DNA of 64,000 nt. Source: a virus. Under the pieces are notes generated by a model, which did not search any database, was not told the origin of the DNA, and saw only the letters and a program-made list of their open reading frames with translations. A program made the position numbers and the translations under genes. The DNA is taken from positions 1 through 64,000 of the IMG/VR virus record IMGVR_UViG_3300010401_000004, one strand, 5' to 3'. Below, one piece after another: positions 8,563 through 18,117 of this stretch. The number at the start of each line of letters is the position of its first letter. Position 1 is the first letter of the stretch.

Positions 8563-8975
8563 TAGCTTTTCTCCTTGTTAATTCTCGAAACTGCTTGCTC
8601 AAATTGAGCTAATCGAGTGTCGCCAGACTGCGGCGCACTCCCGTTAATGATTGATTGCGCGTGAGAAAGATATTTCTCTTTGTGCGTAGCAACACAGTGA
8701 TCGAAATCAGGGTCGCTGATGTCCTTCACGCCATCCCACGCGAGACGTGCAATGTCCAACAGGGATAAAGGTACAGATGCTTCCGCTGCAACATCAGGGT
8801 TCTTTTGTTCCGCCGCTTGACGCGACTCGACGTGAGCGCCGTGCACGATTACAGGCGCAGATGGCGATGGCGCGGGAGATAATGCGGGCGCACCTGTGAC
8901 GGTCACTGCCGGCTTACTCGCAGCGTTCTTTACGGGCTGGGCCTCTACAGGTGCTTTAGTTGATTTATTCTTCAT
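8562..8975 (-). CDS. Ala/Pro-rich protein of the head operon
   Basis: A 137-residue protein starting MKNKSTKAPVEAQPVK with AAGGAG 7 nt upstream, which decides this start against a longer in-frame alternative. The N-terminal 60 residues are disordered, low-complexity Ala/Pro/Val; the C-terminal half is helical (LLDIARLAWDGVKDISDPDF) and ends in a charged helix. The function is unknown. It is coupled to the following gene by TAATG. Confidence 0.72.
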   Translation of the reverse strand: MKNKSTKAPVEAQPVKNAASKPAVTVTGAPALSPAPSPSAPVIVHGAHVESRQAAEQKNPDVAAEASVPLSLLDIARLAWDGVKDISDPDFDHCVATHKEKYLSHAQSIINGSAPQSGDTRLAQFEQAVSRINKEKS

Positions 8976-9126
8976 CTTGAAACTCCTTACGAAGTAATCG
9001 GCGCTCAATGTTGACGCCTCCGGTGATCGCAAAGGTTTGCTCAACTGTCTCAACATAGAGAGCCGTGTCAGTGCGTAGAAGCAAACGCATGTCGCGCGAG
9101 ATTATGGTTGGGGCGAATTCGTTCAC
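8965..9126 (-). CDS. small protein with GTG start
   Basis: A 53-residue ORF (VNEFAPTIISRDMRLLLRTD...) whose GTG overlaps the stop of the upstream gene (GTGA) and whose end overlaps the next gene by 11 nt. It bridges an otherwise uncovered stretch with normal-looking protein composition (basic, beta/helix mix, acidic DEE tail). The function is unknown. The start could also be the internal Met at codon 13. Confidence 0.62.
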   Translation of the reverse strand: MNEFAPTIISRDMRLLLRTDTALYVETVEQTFAITGGVNIERRLLRKEFQDEE

Positions 9127-9311
9127 GGTTTCGGGAACCTCGCTTTGTGGCGGAATTTCTTTGGAGCGCTTTCCGGCAACCCCTTTGGACTTTGATGGCC
9201 CAACATCTCACTTGCTTTCGATTTTGTAAGAGAACCTTTCGACCCGATAGAGCCGTGTGCAATTCCTTGAAATAACCGAAACTGAGATTTAGACGTGGCC
9301 TTGTTCGGCAT
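9123..9311 (-). CDS. small basic DUF3008-like protein
   Basis: A 62-residue, very basic protein (SKSQFRLFQGIAHGSIG then HQSPKGLPESAPKK). This composition and the K-x-Q-x-R start pattern resemble small phage proteins of the DUF3008 type often found near structural genes. I am sure it is coding because the next gene is coupled to its stop; the family is a guess. It follows large terminase after a 33-nt spacer. Confidence 0.68.
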   Translation of the reverse strand: MPNKATSKSQFRLFQGIAHGSIGSKGSLTKSKASEMLGHQSPKGLPESAPKKFRHKARFPKP

Positions 9312-9344
9312 CGGGTCTTATATTGCTACCAAAACCTCTGCCCG

Positions 9345-11306
9345 TCAATATGAATCTTCCTGCACCAAATTGCCTGAGTCGTCGAAAATCTGCCACGCCG
9401 CGTTTTGTTGTACCTTCTTTTTAGCTTGGGCCAACTGAAAACTTATCGACATTTCACGCTCAGGGCTGTAGTCGTCCTTCAATGTTTCAGGTCTGTACTT
9501 CTCTGGCGTCACTGCTCGGATTTCTTCTTGCTCCGTCAACGCATCAGCATCCACGCCGAAGGTGGACATCAAGCCTCTCAGGCCATCGACAAAATCATCG
9601 TCGATCTTCTTCTGTCCTGTATTTCGATGCGAGTACAGCGGCATTTCATAACGACACCGAGCTAGACCATCAGCATCTTTCGCGCCGGTAACTCGCAGCT
9701 TCCCGTTGCCGTCTAAATACAATTCCCCCTGGCCATCCGCCACCACAAAGTACATACGAGGCTTACCCATGATTGGCATCCCGGCGTGAGGATGGCCCTT
9801 TGGGTACTTTCTGAATGGATGGGGTTTTTTCTTATCCACTTCCAAGAGATTTTGTATCTGCGGTACACCTGAACCTCTTGCTGCTTTCCATTTCTTATAG
9901 AAGATTTGCAACTCTTCCGGTAAGTCAATCATCAGCGTGTTTTGCACTGAGGACGCTTCGTGAGAGAGTTTTGACTGCTCTATCTGTCTTTCCTCAATCC
10001 TCATGTGTTGTTGAAATAACTTCGTTGCGGCCGCGACCCGTCCGGGACTCACTAACTCCGCTGGGATACTTGGGTCATAGGGAAATTTCGGTAGTACAAC
10101 TTCCCCGATAACAAAGTGAGAATCATCGTGAGGGCAAGTCTTGTCAGGGCGGGTAACGAAGGCTACGGCGGAGGGATGGTCTCTGGTAGTTCCAGTATCG
10201 AAGCCTCGCCCTTTGTGCCATCTCGCCGGAATAAAGAACCCGTTTTCATCCTGCATTTCAACATATGGAAAACCCCGCGCCATCTCAGATCGGGTAATGA
10301 TATGATAAACCTCATCCCACTCTCGAAAGTCTTTATCTTCCCCAACCTTCGTAACGTCCTGCTGGGCTTCACGGTCAAATAAGTCTTTCCCAATCTGGTT
10401 TAGAACTGATTCGCAGTATTCCAACGGAATAGCCGGATCGAACACTTCTCCTGCTGTAATTGTCCATCGTTTCCCACCGTCAGGAAGATCGACCTTCTCC
10501 GCGTCATACCATTTCATTAAAGGATACGGCCCTTTGAAGTCTCTATCTGAAAGCATGTCTGCCCGGTGATCCATTACCATTGCGCAAATCGAGTCTCTAT
10601 GAATCAGGTTTTGTGCAAAAAGAATTGTGGTGTTCGCATATCCCGCAAAGATGATTTCAGATTTTAGTAGTTCCAGGTTCTTCGCAATCACGTCAGGGCT
10701 TTCACCGAGAGAGTCAATGTCATCCAGTACGATGAGATCGAAGCGCGTATCATCCTCTGACTTAAATCCTCGATTAGAACCTTGTAAGGTGATCGGAATA
10801 ATCGTCTGCCCGCCTTCGGTTAGGAGCCGATCCTGTGACCACGAGTTGAAAGCGTTGCGATATTTCTGAACTCGTGGTTTTAAGTGCGGGTAGTCTTGAA
10901 GCAGTTGGGAGTTCTCAAGTTTGCGGCGAATGGAATTAAAGTGTTTAGTAGCTTTGTCGTCCGTACCAGAGACATACCCAATAGACATCTTCCGCTTGCG
11001 AGCGAGTAACATAACAACCAGCGTCTCTGCGGACGTACTCTTACCCACTCCGCGCGGTTCGCACTCAACCCGCGCACGGTAGTAGGTTTCCGGCTGAATG
11101 GCCCAGCCCCAATCCCAATAGTCTTTTTGATAACTGGTAAATGGACGTGAGAAGGGTTTCGGAAAGTATCGTTTAATCCACCCGTCCCATCCGAGAGATT
11201 CCAGCCACTTAGCTTTCATCTCTGGCGGCATAGAGGGCCACAACTCAGCCCACACCTGCTCATGTATCACCTCCGCAAGGATAGGATCATCAAGGATGGA
11301 GGGCAT
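9345..11306 (-). CDS. terL: large terminase subunit
   Basis: A 653-residue packaging motor. The N-terminal ATPase has a Walker A at about residues 84-91 (PRGVGKST) and a Walker B at about 191-198 (LIVLDDID). The C-terminal RNase H-like nuclease begins with GFDTGTT (D370) and has further acidic residues in DDDFVDGLRG near the end. It translocates DNA through the portal and cuts the concatemer. The small subunit lies about 9 kb upstream in transcription order rather than adjacent, an unusual arrangement. The following small gene overlaps no essential motif. Function is certain at family level; headful versus cos cutting cannot be told from sequence. Confidence 0.95.
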   Translation of the reverse strand: MPSILDDPILAEVIHEQVWAELWPSMPPEMKAKWLESLGWDGWIKRYFPKPFSRPFTSYQKDYWDWGWAIQPETYYRARVECEPRGVGKSTSAETLVVMLLARKRKMSIGYVSGTDDKATKHFNSIRRKLENSQLLQDYPHLKPRVQKYRNAFNSWSQDRLLTEGGQTIIPITLQGSNRGFKSEDDTRFDLIVLDDIDSLGESPDVIAKNLELLKSEIIFAGYANTTILFAQNLIHRDSICAMVMDHRADMLSDRDFKGPYPLMKWYDAEKVDLPDGGKRWTITAGEVFDPAIPLEYCESVLNQIGKDLFDREAQQDVTKVGEDKDFREWDEVYHIITRSEMARGFPYVEMQDENGFFIPARWHKGRGFDTGTTRDHPSAVAFVTRPDKTCPHDDSHFVIGEVVLPKFPYDPSIPAELVSPGRVAAATKLFQQHMRIEERQIEQSKLSHEASSVQNTLMIDLPEELQIFYKKWKAARGSGVPQIQNLLEVDKKKPHPFRKYPKGHPHAGMPIMGKPRMYFVVADGQGELYLDGNGKLRVTGAKDADGLARCRYEMPLYSHRNTGQKKIDDDFVDGLRGLMSTFGVDADALTEQEEIRAVTPEKYRPETLKDDYSPEREMSISFQLAQAKKKVQQNAAWQIFDDSGNLVQEDSY

Positions 11307-11308
11307 GA

Positions 11309-11554
11309 CTACGCTCTGCGCATGGCTCTTAGCACGGCACGTTTATTTGGTTGCCGATCATTCCAATCATGCAGATTAGTGTTTCGGGGACATTTAACCA
11401 CTCGCCCTAGAGCGTTATAGGCAAGCCTGAATCTTTCAGTGCTTACCCCTCCCGTGACAGCTTTAATTGCGTCCACGGCGCACATACCCTTCCCGCGCCG
11501 TCCCCAGCGATGACGTGACAGTAAATCCGCAGCGGTTAGGAGATCATCGTTCAT
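11309..11554 (-). CDS. DUF6197-like small protein
   Basis: An 81-residue protein with a W-G-R-R-G-K-G-M-C-A-V-D-A-I pattern (WGRRGKGMCAVDAIKAV) and a basic C-terminus, resembling the small phage DUF6197 family of unknown function. Its stop lies 2 nt before the large terminase start. No activity is inferred. Confidence 0.7.
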   Translation of the reverse strand: MNDDLLTAADLLSRHRWGRRGKGMCAVDAIKAVTGGVSTERFRLAYNALGRVVKCPRNTNLHDWNDRQPNKRAVLRAMRRA

Positions 11555-11832
11555 GCCGTGTCAAATCCTTTGAGCGAAACCGGACTATCATACATCTGAC
11601 TTGCCCGTGGTTTGCGAGGGCGGTTGATGAATGCTGTGCCGAGTTGTCCAATGGCGTCACCCATGCCGCCTTCCTGCGGGGGTTGGGGCGGAACCGGCAT
11701 GTCCATTGGTTGAATGTTTAGCTCAGGCGGTGCGCCGAAGTTCGCGGGAGGTTGTGGAGGTGACGGAAAGTCTGCCATGCCACCTTGATAAGGCGCGAGT
11801 GAAACATCGGTTAAAGGGTTACGTCGGATCAT
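11551..11832 (-). CDS. proline-rich small protein
   Basis: A 93-residue protein dominated by Pro, Gly, Met and Gln (MADFPSPPQPPANFGAPPEL...), probably disordered. It ends with a short basic patch (NRPRKPRASQMYDSP). It overlaps both neighbours by 4 nt. The function is unknown; it may be a linker-like virion protein. Confidence 0.68.
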   Translation of the reverse strand: MIRRNPLTDVSLAPYQGGMADFPSPPQPPANFGAPPELNIQPMDMPVPPQPPQEGGMGDAIGQLGTAFINRPRKPRASQMYDSPVSLKGFDTA

Positions 11833-12032
11833 GCGCGTTTCTCCAGTCCTGCTAACACATAGCGGTAAGACTCGAATCGCTCACCTTGTGGCCCGTACAC
11901 AGTCACAGGTTCTTTATTGTACGGAACGATCATATTTTCAGGCACCTCAGGGCACATCTTGATTGGCGTGTCGAAATAAATCGCATCACCCGTTTCGTGC
12001 CGCTTGCCGCAATAGGGACATCGTTCAATCAT
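11829..12032 (-). CDS. small zinc-knuckle protein
   Basis: A 67-residue protein beginning MIERCPYCGKRHETGD, with a C-x2-C knuckle and a later lone Cys (KMCPEV). It could bind zinc with His11 and Cys27. It is coupled by 4-nt overlaps to both neighbours. The function is unknown. Confidence 0.7.
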   Translation of the reverse strand: MIERCPYCGKRHETGDAIYFDTPIKMCPEVPENMIVPYNKEPVTVYGPQGERFESYRYVLAGLEKRA

Positions 12033-12343
12033 GGATTTCTCCTAATTCTACGCTTCCCGCTTCCTACCTGCATAACGATAATCGTTTGCGCGCATGACGC
12101 CACGCCATCAGGGTTAGATGCCTTCCAGAGAATTGAAGTGTGACCAAGAGGAAAGGGATTAGTCAAAGGCAAGTTGTCGCTCCGCGCTCCGATAACTGTT
12201 AGCGATCCGGAATCATCATGAGCTACGGCGGGGGTGATTATGATTGTCGCGTACCGCTGGTTCTGATCGTTGTAGCGCGTGATGTCGCCGGGGCAAACAA
12301 TGATAGGTTGCGAAAGTGTAAGTAGAATGAGTAGTAGTTTCAT
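12029..12343 (-). CDS. secreted single HYR-domain protein
   Basis: A 104-residue protein with an N-terminal hydrophobic signal-like segment (MKLLLILLTLSQPIIVCPGD). The rest reads as one HYR (immunoglobulin-like) domain: CPGDI near the start, the central SDNLPLTNPFPLGHTSILWK with the family's F-P-x-G-x-T signature, and C-A-Q-T-I-I-V-M near the end; the two Cys fit the domain's conserved pair. HYR domains normally occur in large extracellular adhesion proteins. A lone secreted one next to virion genes is odd and might act at the cell envelope or on the particle. Domain call is by pattern, not search. Confidence 0.72.
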   Translation of the reverse strand: MKLLLILLTLSQPIIVCPGDITRYNDQNQRYATIIITPAVAHDDSGSLTVIGARSDNLPLTNPFPLGHTSILWKASNPDGVASCAQTIIVMQVGSGKRRIRRNP

Positions 12344-12543
12344 TTTCCATCTTCCTGTGGTAGGTCTTCCTGTGGTAGCTCAGTCGCCCACTCTTGCTGA
12401 AACTTGTAAAGCAGTTCTTCGTATCGGCGTACAAGATTTGCCCGATCTGGGTGTTCACTTATCGCTTGTCGAAATGCGCGGTAAGCATCACGCAGTTCAA
12501 ACACCGAATTCGCCCACAGCGCTGGGGTCGATTTTTTACTCAT
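12340..12543 (-). CDS. small helical protein
   Basis: A 67-residue helical protein (MSKKSTPALWANSVFELRDA...). The C-terminus carries a short tandem duplication (LPQEDLPQED) from a 14-bp direct repeat in the DNA, a recent slippage mark. The chosen ATG overlaps the stop of the polyvalent gene. The function is unknown. Confidence 0.7.
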   Translation of the reverse strand: MSKKSTPALWANSVFELRDAYRAFRQAISEHPDRANLVRRYEELLYKFQQEWATELPQEDLPQEDGK

Positions 12544-15500
12544 TGCTGATAACTCCATGCTCTCGGATTCGGCCTCTCTGGCCGTTGTGGACGCTCAGGG
12601 CGCTTTGGGATAGACAGACCGGGTTTGAAGCCATAGCTGATTAGTCTGTCTCTCACTTCCTTCTGTTGCTCTAGTGGTAACAAATCGACCGCAGCCGCTT
12701 TCTCACTGATAATCTTTTTCAACGCTTCCTGCTGTTCAAGCGTTGCGGTCGAGTACACAGTCAGCGCGTCTTTATGGTGTTTCGGATCGTACAAGGGTAG
12801 TCGCTTTACATCTTCTTGCAATCTCATTTGACCACGAGACGATAATATACTCTTTTCTTTCCTATCGTTAATCACGCCTTGCGACTTTAGGGCTGCAAGC
12901 GATTTTGAAACGTCAATTCCTTTTCGTGACTGCGCTCTCAGTTCTGATAATTGTTGGCTTTGATCTATTTCTTCCTGCGTGCGTCCCTCGTCGGGCGACA
13001 TTTGATCGGCAAGGAATTTACGCGCCAACTTCTCCGCTCTCGTTACAGGCTTCTCCGGTGAAGATTGATAGGTCTGCACTCCCACACCAAATAGAGTTGG
13101 AAATGCTTCTGCGATTCCCCTAACTACCCCATCCTGCTTAATCGCCTCTTGAAAATCTTGAAATGGAAGTGGAATGAGCGTTCTAGTTAAGTCTTTTCCG
13201 GCTTCAAACTTCTTTCCTGAAAGCCTATTCTTACCTTCCAGATAATCCCAGCCATACCCAAATCCCGGCGCGGCTTTAGACCGTGCAAAGTCCGCTGCAA
13301 TCTTTCCTTTGTCTGCGCCTTCGTAAGTCTCGCCACCTTTAATTGCTCGACTCATGCGGTACATGAATCTCATTGGTTGTTGTAGTCCTGCCAGCATGTC
13401 GTAACGAGTTTCACCCGCTTTGATTTTCAGGAAATCCGCATCGTCAGGATCGAGATTTACATTAGCGCCCGCTGCTTTCGCTAACGCTAAAGTTGATGCT
13501 ACGCCAAAGAGAAACTTCGCATTGTCCGCCATCTGCAAACGTCTTGCGCCTTTGGGAGTGTTGGCCCATGAACCGGGATTGAACATCTTGTTGAGAAACT
13601 GTACCCGTGAAGCAATTAGACGCGGAGAGAATAAAGCAACGTTCAATGCCGGTGCGGCTTGGTTTCCTTTCGTTCCCAGCGATCCCCTTCCCGTAATGAT
13701 GTTGATGTACTTTGCCTGAGATTTTAAAGCATCATCCAGGTCTTTACCTTTCAATCCCATGTCCTCTAAAGCCTTAGCCTGACTTTCAAAGATTCGCATT
13801 CGCTGAGAATCAAGGAAGGATACAAAGGTTCGTTCTGAGAAGTCTTTAACACCTTTCACGATACGGAGAGGGTTGACTTTCCCTTTTGCTAGCGTGTCTA
13901 TCGCGCTTGACCCTAAATACCCTTCCTCGTGTTTCGACAACTGCGGACTGTCCTTATCAACTCCGGTAAACTCCACCCCTGCTCGCTTGGCCTGATCGAA
14001 TCGCGGACTGTTTTTAATCGCATTCTCTACGTTTGCAAATCCATGTGATGTAAACGCCTTGAGCATATCCACCCCCGCACGCCCAGAGAGAATCGGATGC
14101 TGATAGACACCGATTCCGCCTTGACGCATGACAGCAGAGACATCAGCCATAGACAGCATCGTCTTGGGGATGTTGCCAAATCCCGCAACAGTGTCGGCTA
14201 CTTTCCCTGCTGTGCTTCGATTCGCCCGATACATTTCACGGTCAAACTTTGCTTTGAGTTCATTGACGCCTTTTTGTAGCCGGAAAGTCTCGCGATTGTA
14301 AATCGGTGTTTGCCGTGGATTCTTGGGGGCGTAGTTTCCCGTCGCCATGCGGGATTCCAAATCGGCTTGCTGTTTCAATAGTTGAGTTTGGCGGTTCTTG
14401 TCCCAGCGGCTCAATACATCATCAGGTTGATGAAGCGTGCCGCGAATCAGTTGAGCGATTTCATCTCTGGAAACGTCATAATGGTCTTTAACGGCACCGT
14501 AAACTTCATCCACAAGGGCTTCCGCAGAGTTAATTCCGGCTTTAACCCGATTGCGCGCCATCTTCGCAATAATTGGCGTGAGTTTGCCTTCCGGATCGAT
14601 AGCCGCGAGCAGAGAAGGCTGCACGCCGGAGCGAGTTTCTAGTTTTGCTTGCGCTAATTGTGCTTTCAGCGAGGCGAATTCATCGTCTAATACTGCTTTC
14701 GTCTCTCCCCGGCGTGTTTGACGTTGAATTCTCCCGATCTGCTTCTGAATCTGCGCGGATTTTGCTCTGTCGTTTGCTTCTGTGAGTTGCTGCTCAAGGT
14801 CGGTAATCTTCTGGGCTTGTTGCTCGTATCGGGAGCGCTCATCAGGGGTCAAATCTCGCCCCTTTGCCGCCTTTGCCCTTTGTACTAACGAGACGAGATC
14901 GTAATCCTGGTTAATGGTAAGTTTCTGTGCCGCGAGAGTGCGGCCTTTTTCCGTTCCGCTAGCCTTCGTCGCTCGCGTGATGCGGTCAAATTCCCTCTCT
15001 AGCGCATCTGCTTGAGATCGTTTCGCTTGGATCGTCTCAGCATCAGTCGCGTCACCAATTGCTTTCATTACCTGAGAGTGCTCATTCTTGATTTCCTGCG
15101 CTCGCACAACCAAAGAAGCCGTTTCCTCATCATTCAGTGAGCGGGGTTTGTTAAGCACTTCATCTGCGAGCAGTCCCGCGCGTTCCGGTTTCGCAGCGGC
15201 TAATGATTGCTGCCATCCTTTGCGCTCAGCTTTCGGGAGTTCAGGCAGGTCTAGGGCTTCACGGTCTGCGCCCATTGAGGCTTTCTTCGCTGCCGTCGTG
15301 GCCGGTTCCGGGGTGAAGTAAGGGTCAGGGGGTATCACAGGAGTAGCCGTCACTCCCTCAGCCGCACCTGCCTCTGTGGGTTTAGGCTCTAGTTGAGGGG
15401 AGGTGGCGCGCAAAAGATTCTCCGGCACCCTCGCGCCTTGAGCCTGAGCACGCGCAATCACATCTTCAGGGTTGTGTTTAGCAGATACAGGGCGCTCGAT

Positions 15501-18116
15501 AAGTGAAATCGCGTCCGTGATCGCGCCATCGCGCTTCACAATGATCGCGTCTGCGCCAGTATCTCGGTGAACTGCTTCGGCGGCTTCCTTCAATGTCGAG
15601 GGTGCGCGACCCAAAACTGTTGTCGCTTTCGATATCAGCAACTGTTCAGCGTCGTGGAGGGTTTTTGCCTCAAGTGAGTTTTTGGACGTGAACGGGATTT
15701 CGTGGACTTTGCCAACGAACTGCTCCGACAGATCAGCGGGATCAACTTTCGTTGTGTAGCCCGCTGCCCACTCTGGCTGATTGGTCAACATCGAGCCGGG
15801 GCGCACAGTATCTTGGGCACGCCGTCGCCCGTGATAAAGCACCGTCCCTTCAGGTACAGATACTCCCTGCTCAGGAACTGCGGTAGGAGTGGAAAGAGAG
15901 GGCGTAGATTGCGCTTGCGGTGCGCCCTCTGTCGGCGGAGCTTTTATCGGGGCACTCGTAGCGGATTCTGTCGGTTGCACTATGTCCGACTGTGCGGGTG
16001 GTGTTGCGGCCCCTTGCAAATTGGATGCGATACTTAATTTCGCAACAGCGTGAGGGAAAACTACAACCTGCGGTTCGGCAAAATTCGCCTCGGCAGGAAT
16101 GTCAAGGCCGTCATAACCCTGCCTAACGTATCGATCTTGAATTAACGCCTCGTAATTGAGTGGTAATACGCCGCTTTTGTCCCTGAGACTTTCGATTTCT
16201 TTGTCGAATTCGCTTGCTGTTATCTGTTTAAGGTTGAGATCGCGGTAGGCTACCTTCAGCACTTTTGGCGCACCTGGATTTAGAATTTCACCTGTGTTGA
16301 TATTCTGAAAAGTTCCATCGCCACGCGGTTCCATTGTAGGGCTGTGATAAGACAGATCGGAGAATGTTTTAGCAACGCCGGGATCGCGTGAGATATACAC
16401 GCCGGGGCCGAAATACCCATTAGACGAAGGCTTTAATTCCGTAAGTGCTCCGCGAGGCGTGCCGTGATAAGCGGTTCCGCTTTCCGGTGTTGCGGCCTGA
16501 ACTTGTGTCTGTCTCGCTAGGGTTTCAGCACGGGATTCTGATTTGAATTGACCCTTGCCTTCGCCTCTGATTTTGCGAGGTTGTAAGTCAACGTGCCGGA
16601 CTGATTCAGGCTGAGATAACTGCTCGGCATTGGCGCTAACAATATCTGCCGCATTACCTCGGCGTCCGCTTGTAAGATCGCCCGCTTGAGTGGCGATGGT
16701 ATTCGCTTCACTTTGCGGAGTATTTGCTTGACCTTGCGCAGTACTGCTTTCTGTTCTTGCTGGTTCACTTGCTATCCTTTCTGCTCTGCTTAATTCCGGC
16801 CTCTCAGCACCGCCCGACAACGCAAATAACGCGTTAACTGCGGCATTCTTTCCGTGCGGCTCGTTACCAGCGATCTTGTCAATTATCTCAGTTCCACCGC
16901 CAACCAATCCAGCCTTAGTCAACCTTCGGCCAATCTCGTTCAAAAGTCCCTGCTTCACTGGTAGCGGAATTTCAAATAGCCCGCCAATCGCCGCGCCAAC
17001 GCCCGTCTCCTTGAGTATATCTTTGAACTCCGCATCTCTACCTTCCGCCTCAAGATATGACTGCAATCCAAACGCTACCGGCGCAGGGACACCTAATCTC
17101 GTGAGGATCATTGCTGGAGCACTTGCTATCGCCCCACCGGCGACATCTTGAGCAGTCTGGCTCACGACTCCACGGTTAGCGTCTCGGTCAATAGTCTGCG
17201 TGGCCCGATTAAGCCGATTGGCCGTCTCATTCAGCTTATTAGCCGCACCTTCTGTAACCGCATTTCGTTGAAACGGATCATGCGGGATACTTCGTGCCAA
17301 GCCCGCGCCTTGCTTGAGCAGTCCCGCCGCGCCTTTAGCTGTTATCTCATTCGCGTAATCAACGGCATCAGGGGCGAGAATCGAAGGCGGTAGCAACCCA
17401 GCCGTGCCAATGCGAGTTAACGCTTCCACTGGCCCGCGTAGTGACTGCTTGGCTTCGGTTGCTGACCTAGCTTGCGCTGCACCCGTACCCATCATGTCGC
17501 CGCTTAACTTTGCTTGTTCCTGCGGCGTGAGATCAAATAGCTTGCGGCCAGAAGTCGGTGCTTGCACTCTACGGCGGAGAGGCTTGACGGTGACGGGTGA
17601 GGCAGGCGCTGCTGGTTGCTGTGACGGTTCTGGCTGGTCAAATAAATCCGCCAACGGGTCAACGGGTTTATTCGGTCTTTGTCCGCCCGTAGCTTTCACG
17701 TACTGCGCTGCTGTCATGTTTCCATCTGAGATATTCGGTATCTGCCCGGTGCGCTCATAGTGCTGTTTCGCTCTCGGCCCTCCGAAGTAATAGAGACGCC
17801 TCGAAGTTGGGTCGGCCCCACCCTCAGCAAAGTATCTCAACCCTGCCTCGATATTCTCATCTGGATTCTTGAGATTGTACTGACGCCCTCCCACGGTACG
17901 GACAGAACCGCCTTTTACGTCGGGCATGACTTGACCAAACCCTAACGCGCCTTTTGAACTAGCACGCACGTTGACGTTATGACCAGATTCTATCTGGGTA
18001 GTCTTGAGGTAATCGTCAGCAATGTCAGGGGCAATTTGGGCGCGTTGGGCAATACGCCTTACACGCTCAGAAGGATCGACGGGATCAAACAAATCAGCAA
18101 GGGGATCATCTGGCAT
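12540..18116 (-). CDS. giant polyvalent virion protein: lytic transglycosylase plus two ART-like domains
   Basis: A 1,858-residue protein. Residues about 15-110 are an SLT-type lytic transglycosylase (QIESGHNVNVRASSKGALGF, with the catalytic Glu and following GFGQVMPD). Around 548-695 is an ADP-ribosyltransferase-like domain (AYHGTPRGAL, NGYFGPGVYISRD, QGYDGL, EPQVVVF). A second ART-like start is at about 757-880 (VLYHGRRRAQDTVRPG). Long Pro/Ala/Gln linkers, a coiled-coil region and a C-terminal helical part reminiscent of polyvalent-protein domain LPD38 (SPRLIASRVQFLNKMF) follow. Such proteins are packaged and injected; the SLT would open peptidoglycan and the ART could modify host proteins. 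The ATG at 18116, 2 nt after the previous stop, is preferred to one ten codons upstream. Confidence 0.85.
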   Translation of the reverse strand: MPDDPLADLFDPVDPSERVRRIAQRAQIAPDIADDYLKTTQIESGHNVNVRASSKGALGFGQVMPDVKGGSVRTVGGRQYNLKNPDENIEAGLRYFAEGGADPTSRRLYYFGGPRAKQHYERTGQIPNISDGNMTAAQYVKATGGQRPNKPVDPLADLFDQPEPSQQPAAPASPVTVKPLRRRVQAPTSGRKLFDLTPQEQAKLSGDMMGTGAAQARSATEAKQSLRGPVEALTRIGTAGLLPPSILAPDAVDYANEITAKGAAGLLKQGAGLARSIPHDPFQRNAVTEGAANKLNETANRLNRATQTIDRDANRGVVSQTAQDVAGGAIASAPAMILTRLGVPAPVAFGLQSYLEAEGRDAEFKDILKETGVGAAIGGLFEIPLPVKQGLLNEIGRRLTKAGLVGGGTEIIDKIAGNEPHGKNAAVNALFALSGGAERPELSRAERIASEPARTESSTAQGQANTPQSEANTIATQAGDLTSGRRGNAADIVSANAEQLSQPESVRHVDLQPRKIRGEGKGQFKSESRAETLARQTQVQAATPESGTAYHGTPRGALTELKPSSNGYFGPGVYISRDPGVAKTFSDLSYHSPTMEPRGDGTFQNINTGEILNPGAPKVLKVAYRDLNLKQITASEFDKEIESLRDKSGVLPLNYEALIQDRYVRQGYDGLDIPAEANFAEPQVVVFPHAVAKLSIASNLQGAATPPAQSDIVQPTESATSAPIKAPPTEGAPQAQSTPSLSTPTAVPEQGVSVPEGTVLYHGRRRAQDTVRPGSMLTNQPEWAAGYTTKVDPADLSEQFVGKVHEIPFTSKNSLEAKTLHDAEQLLISKATTVLGRAPSTLKEAAEAVHRDTGADAIIVKRDGAITDAISLIERPVSAKHNPEDVIARAQAQGARVPENLLRATSPQLEPKPTEAGAAEGVTATPVIPPDPYFTPEPATTAAKKASMGADREALDLPELPKAERKGWQQSLAAAKPERAGLLADEVLNKPRSLNDEETASLVVRAQEIKNEHSQVMKAIGDATDAETIQAKRSQADALEREFDRITRATKASGTEKGRTLAAQKLTINQDYDLVSLVQRAKAAKGRDLTPDERSRYEQQAQKITDLEQQLTEANDRAKSAQIQKQIGRIQRQTRRGETKAVLDDEFASLKAQLAQAKLETRSGVQPSLLAAIDPEGKLTPIIAKMARNRVKAGINSAEALVDEVYGAVKDHYDVSRDEIAQLIRGTLHQPDDVLSRWDKNRQTQLLKQQADLESRMATGNYAPKNPRQTPIYNRETFRLQKGVNELKAKFDREMYRANRSTAGKVADTVAGFGNIPKTMLSMADVSAVMRQGGIGVYQHPILSGRAGVDMLKAFTSHGFANVENAIKNSPRFDQAKRAGVEFTGVDKDSPQLSKHEEGYLGSSAIDTLAKGKVNPLRIVKGVKDFSERTFVSFLDSQRMRIFESQAKALEDMGLKGKDLDDALKSQAKYINIITGRGSLGTKGNQAAPALNVALFSPRLIASRVQFLNKMFNPGSWANTPKGARRLQMADNAKFLFGVASTLALAKAAGANVNLDPDDADFLKIKAGETRYDMLAGLQQPMRFMYRMSRAIKGGETYEGADKGKIAADFARSKAAPGFGYGWDYLEGKNRLSGKKFEAGKDLTRTLIPLPFQDFQEAIKQDGVVRGIAEAFPTLFGVGVQTYQSSPEKPVTRAEKLARKFLADQMSPDEGRTQEEIDQSQQLSELRAQSRKGIDVSKSLAALKSQGVINDRKEKSILSSRGQMRLQEDVKRLPLYDPKHHKDALTVYSTATLEQQEALKKIISEKAAAVDLLPLEQQKEVRDRLISYGFKPGLSIPKRPERPQRPERPNPRAWSYQQ

Positions 18117-18117
18117 C

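Noticed and set aside
16517-16768. 83-codon minus-strand ORF inside the polyvalent gene
   Set aside because: An alternative frame within a continuous 1,858-codon gene with no start signal of its own.
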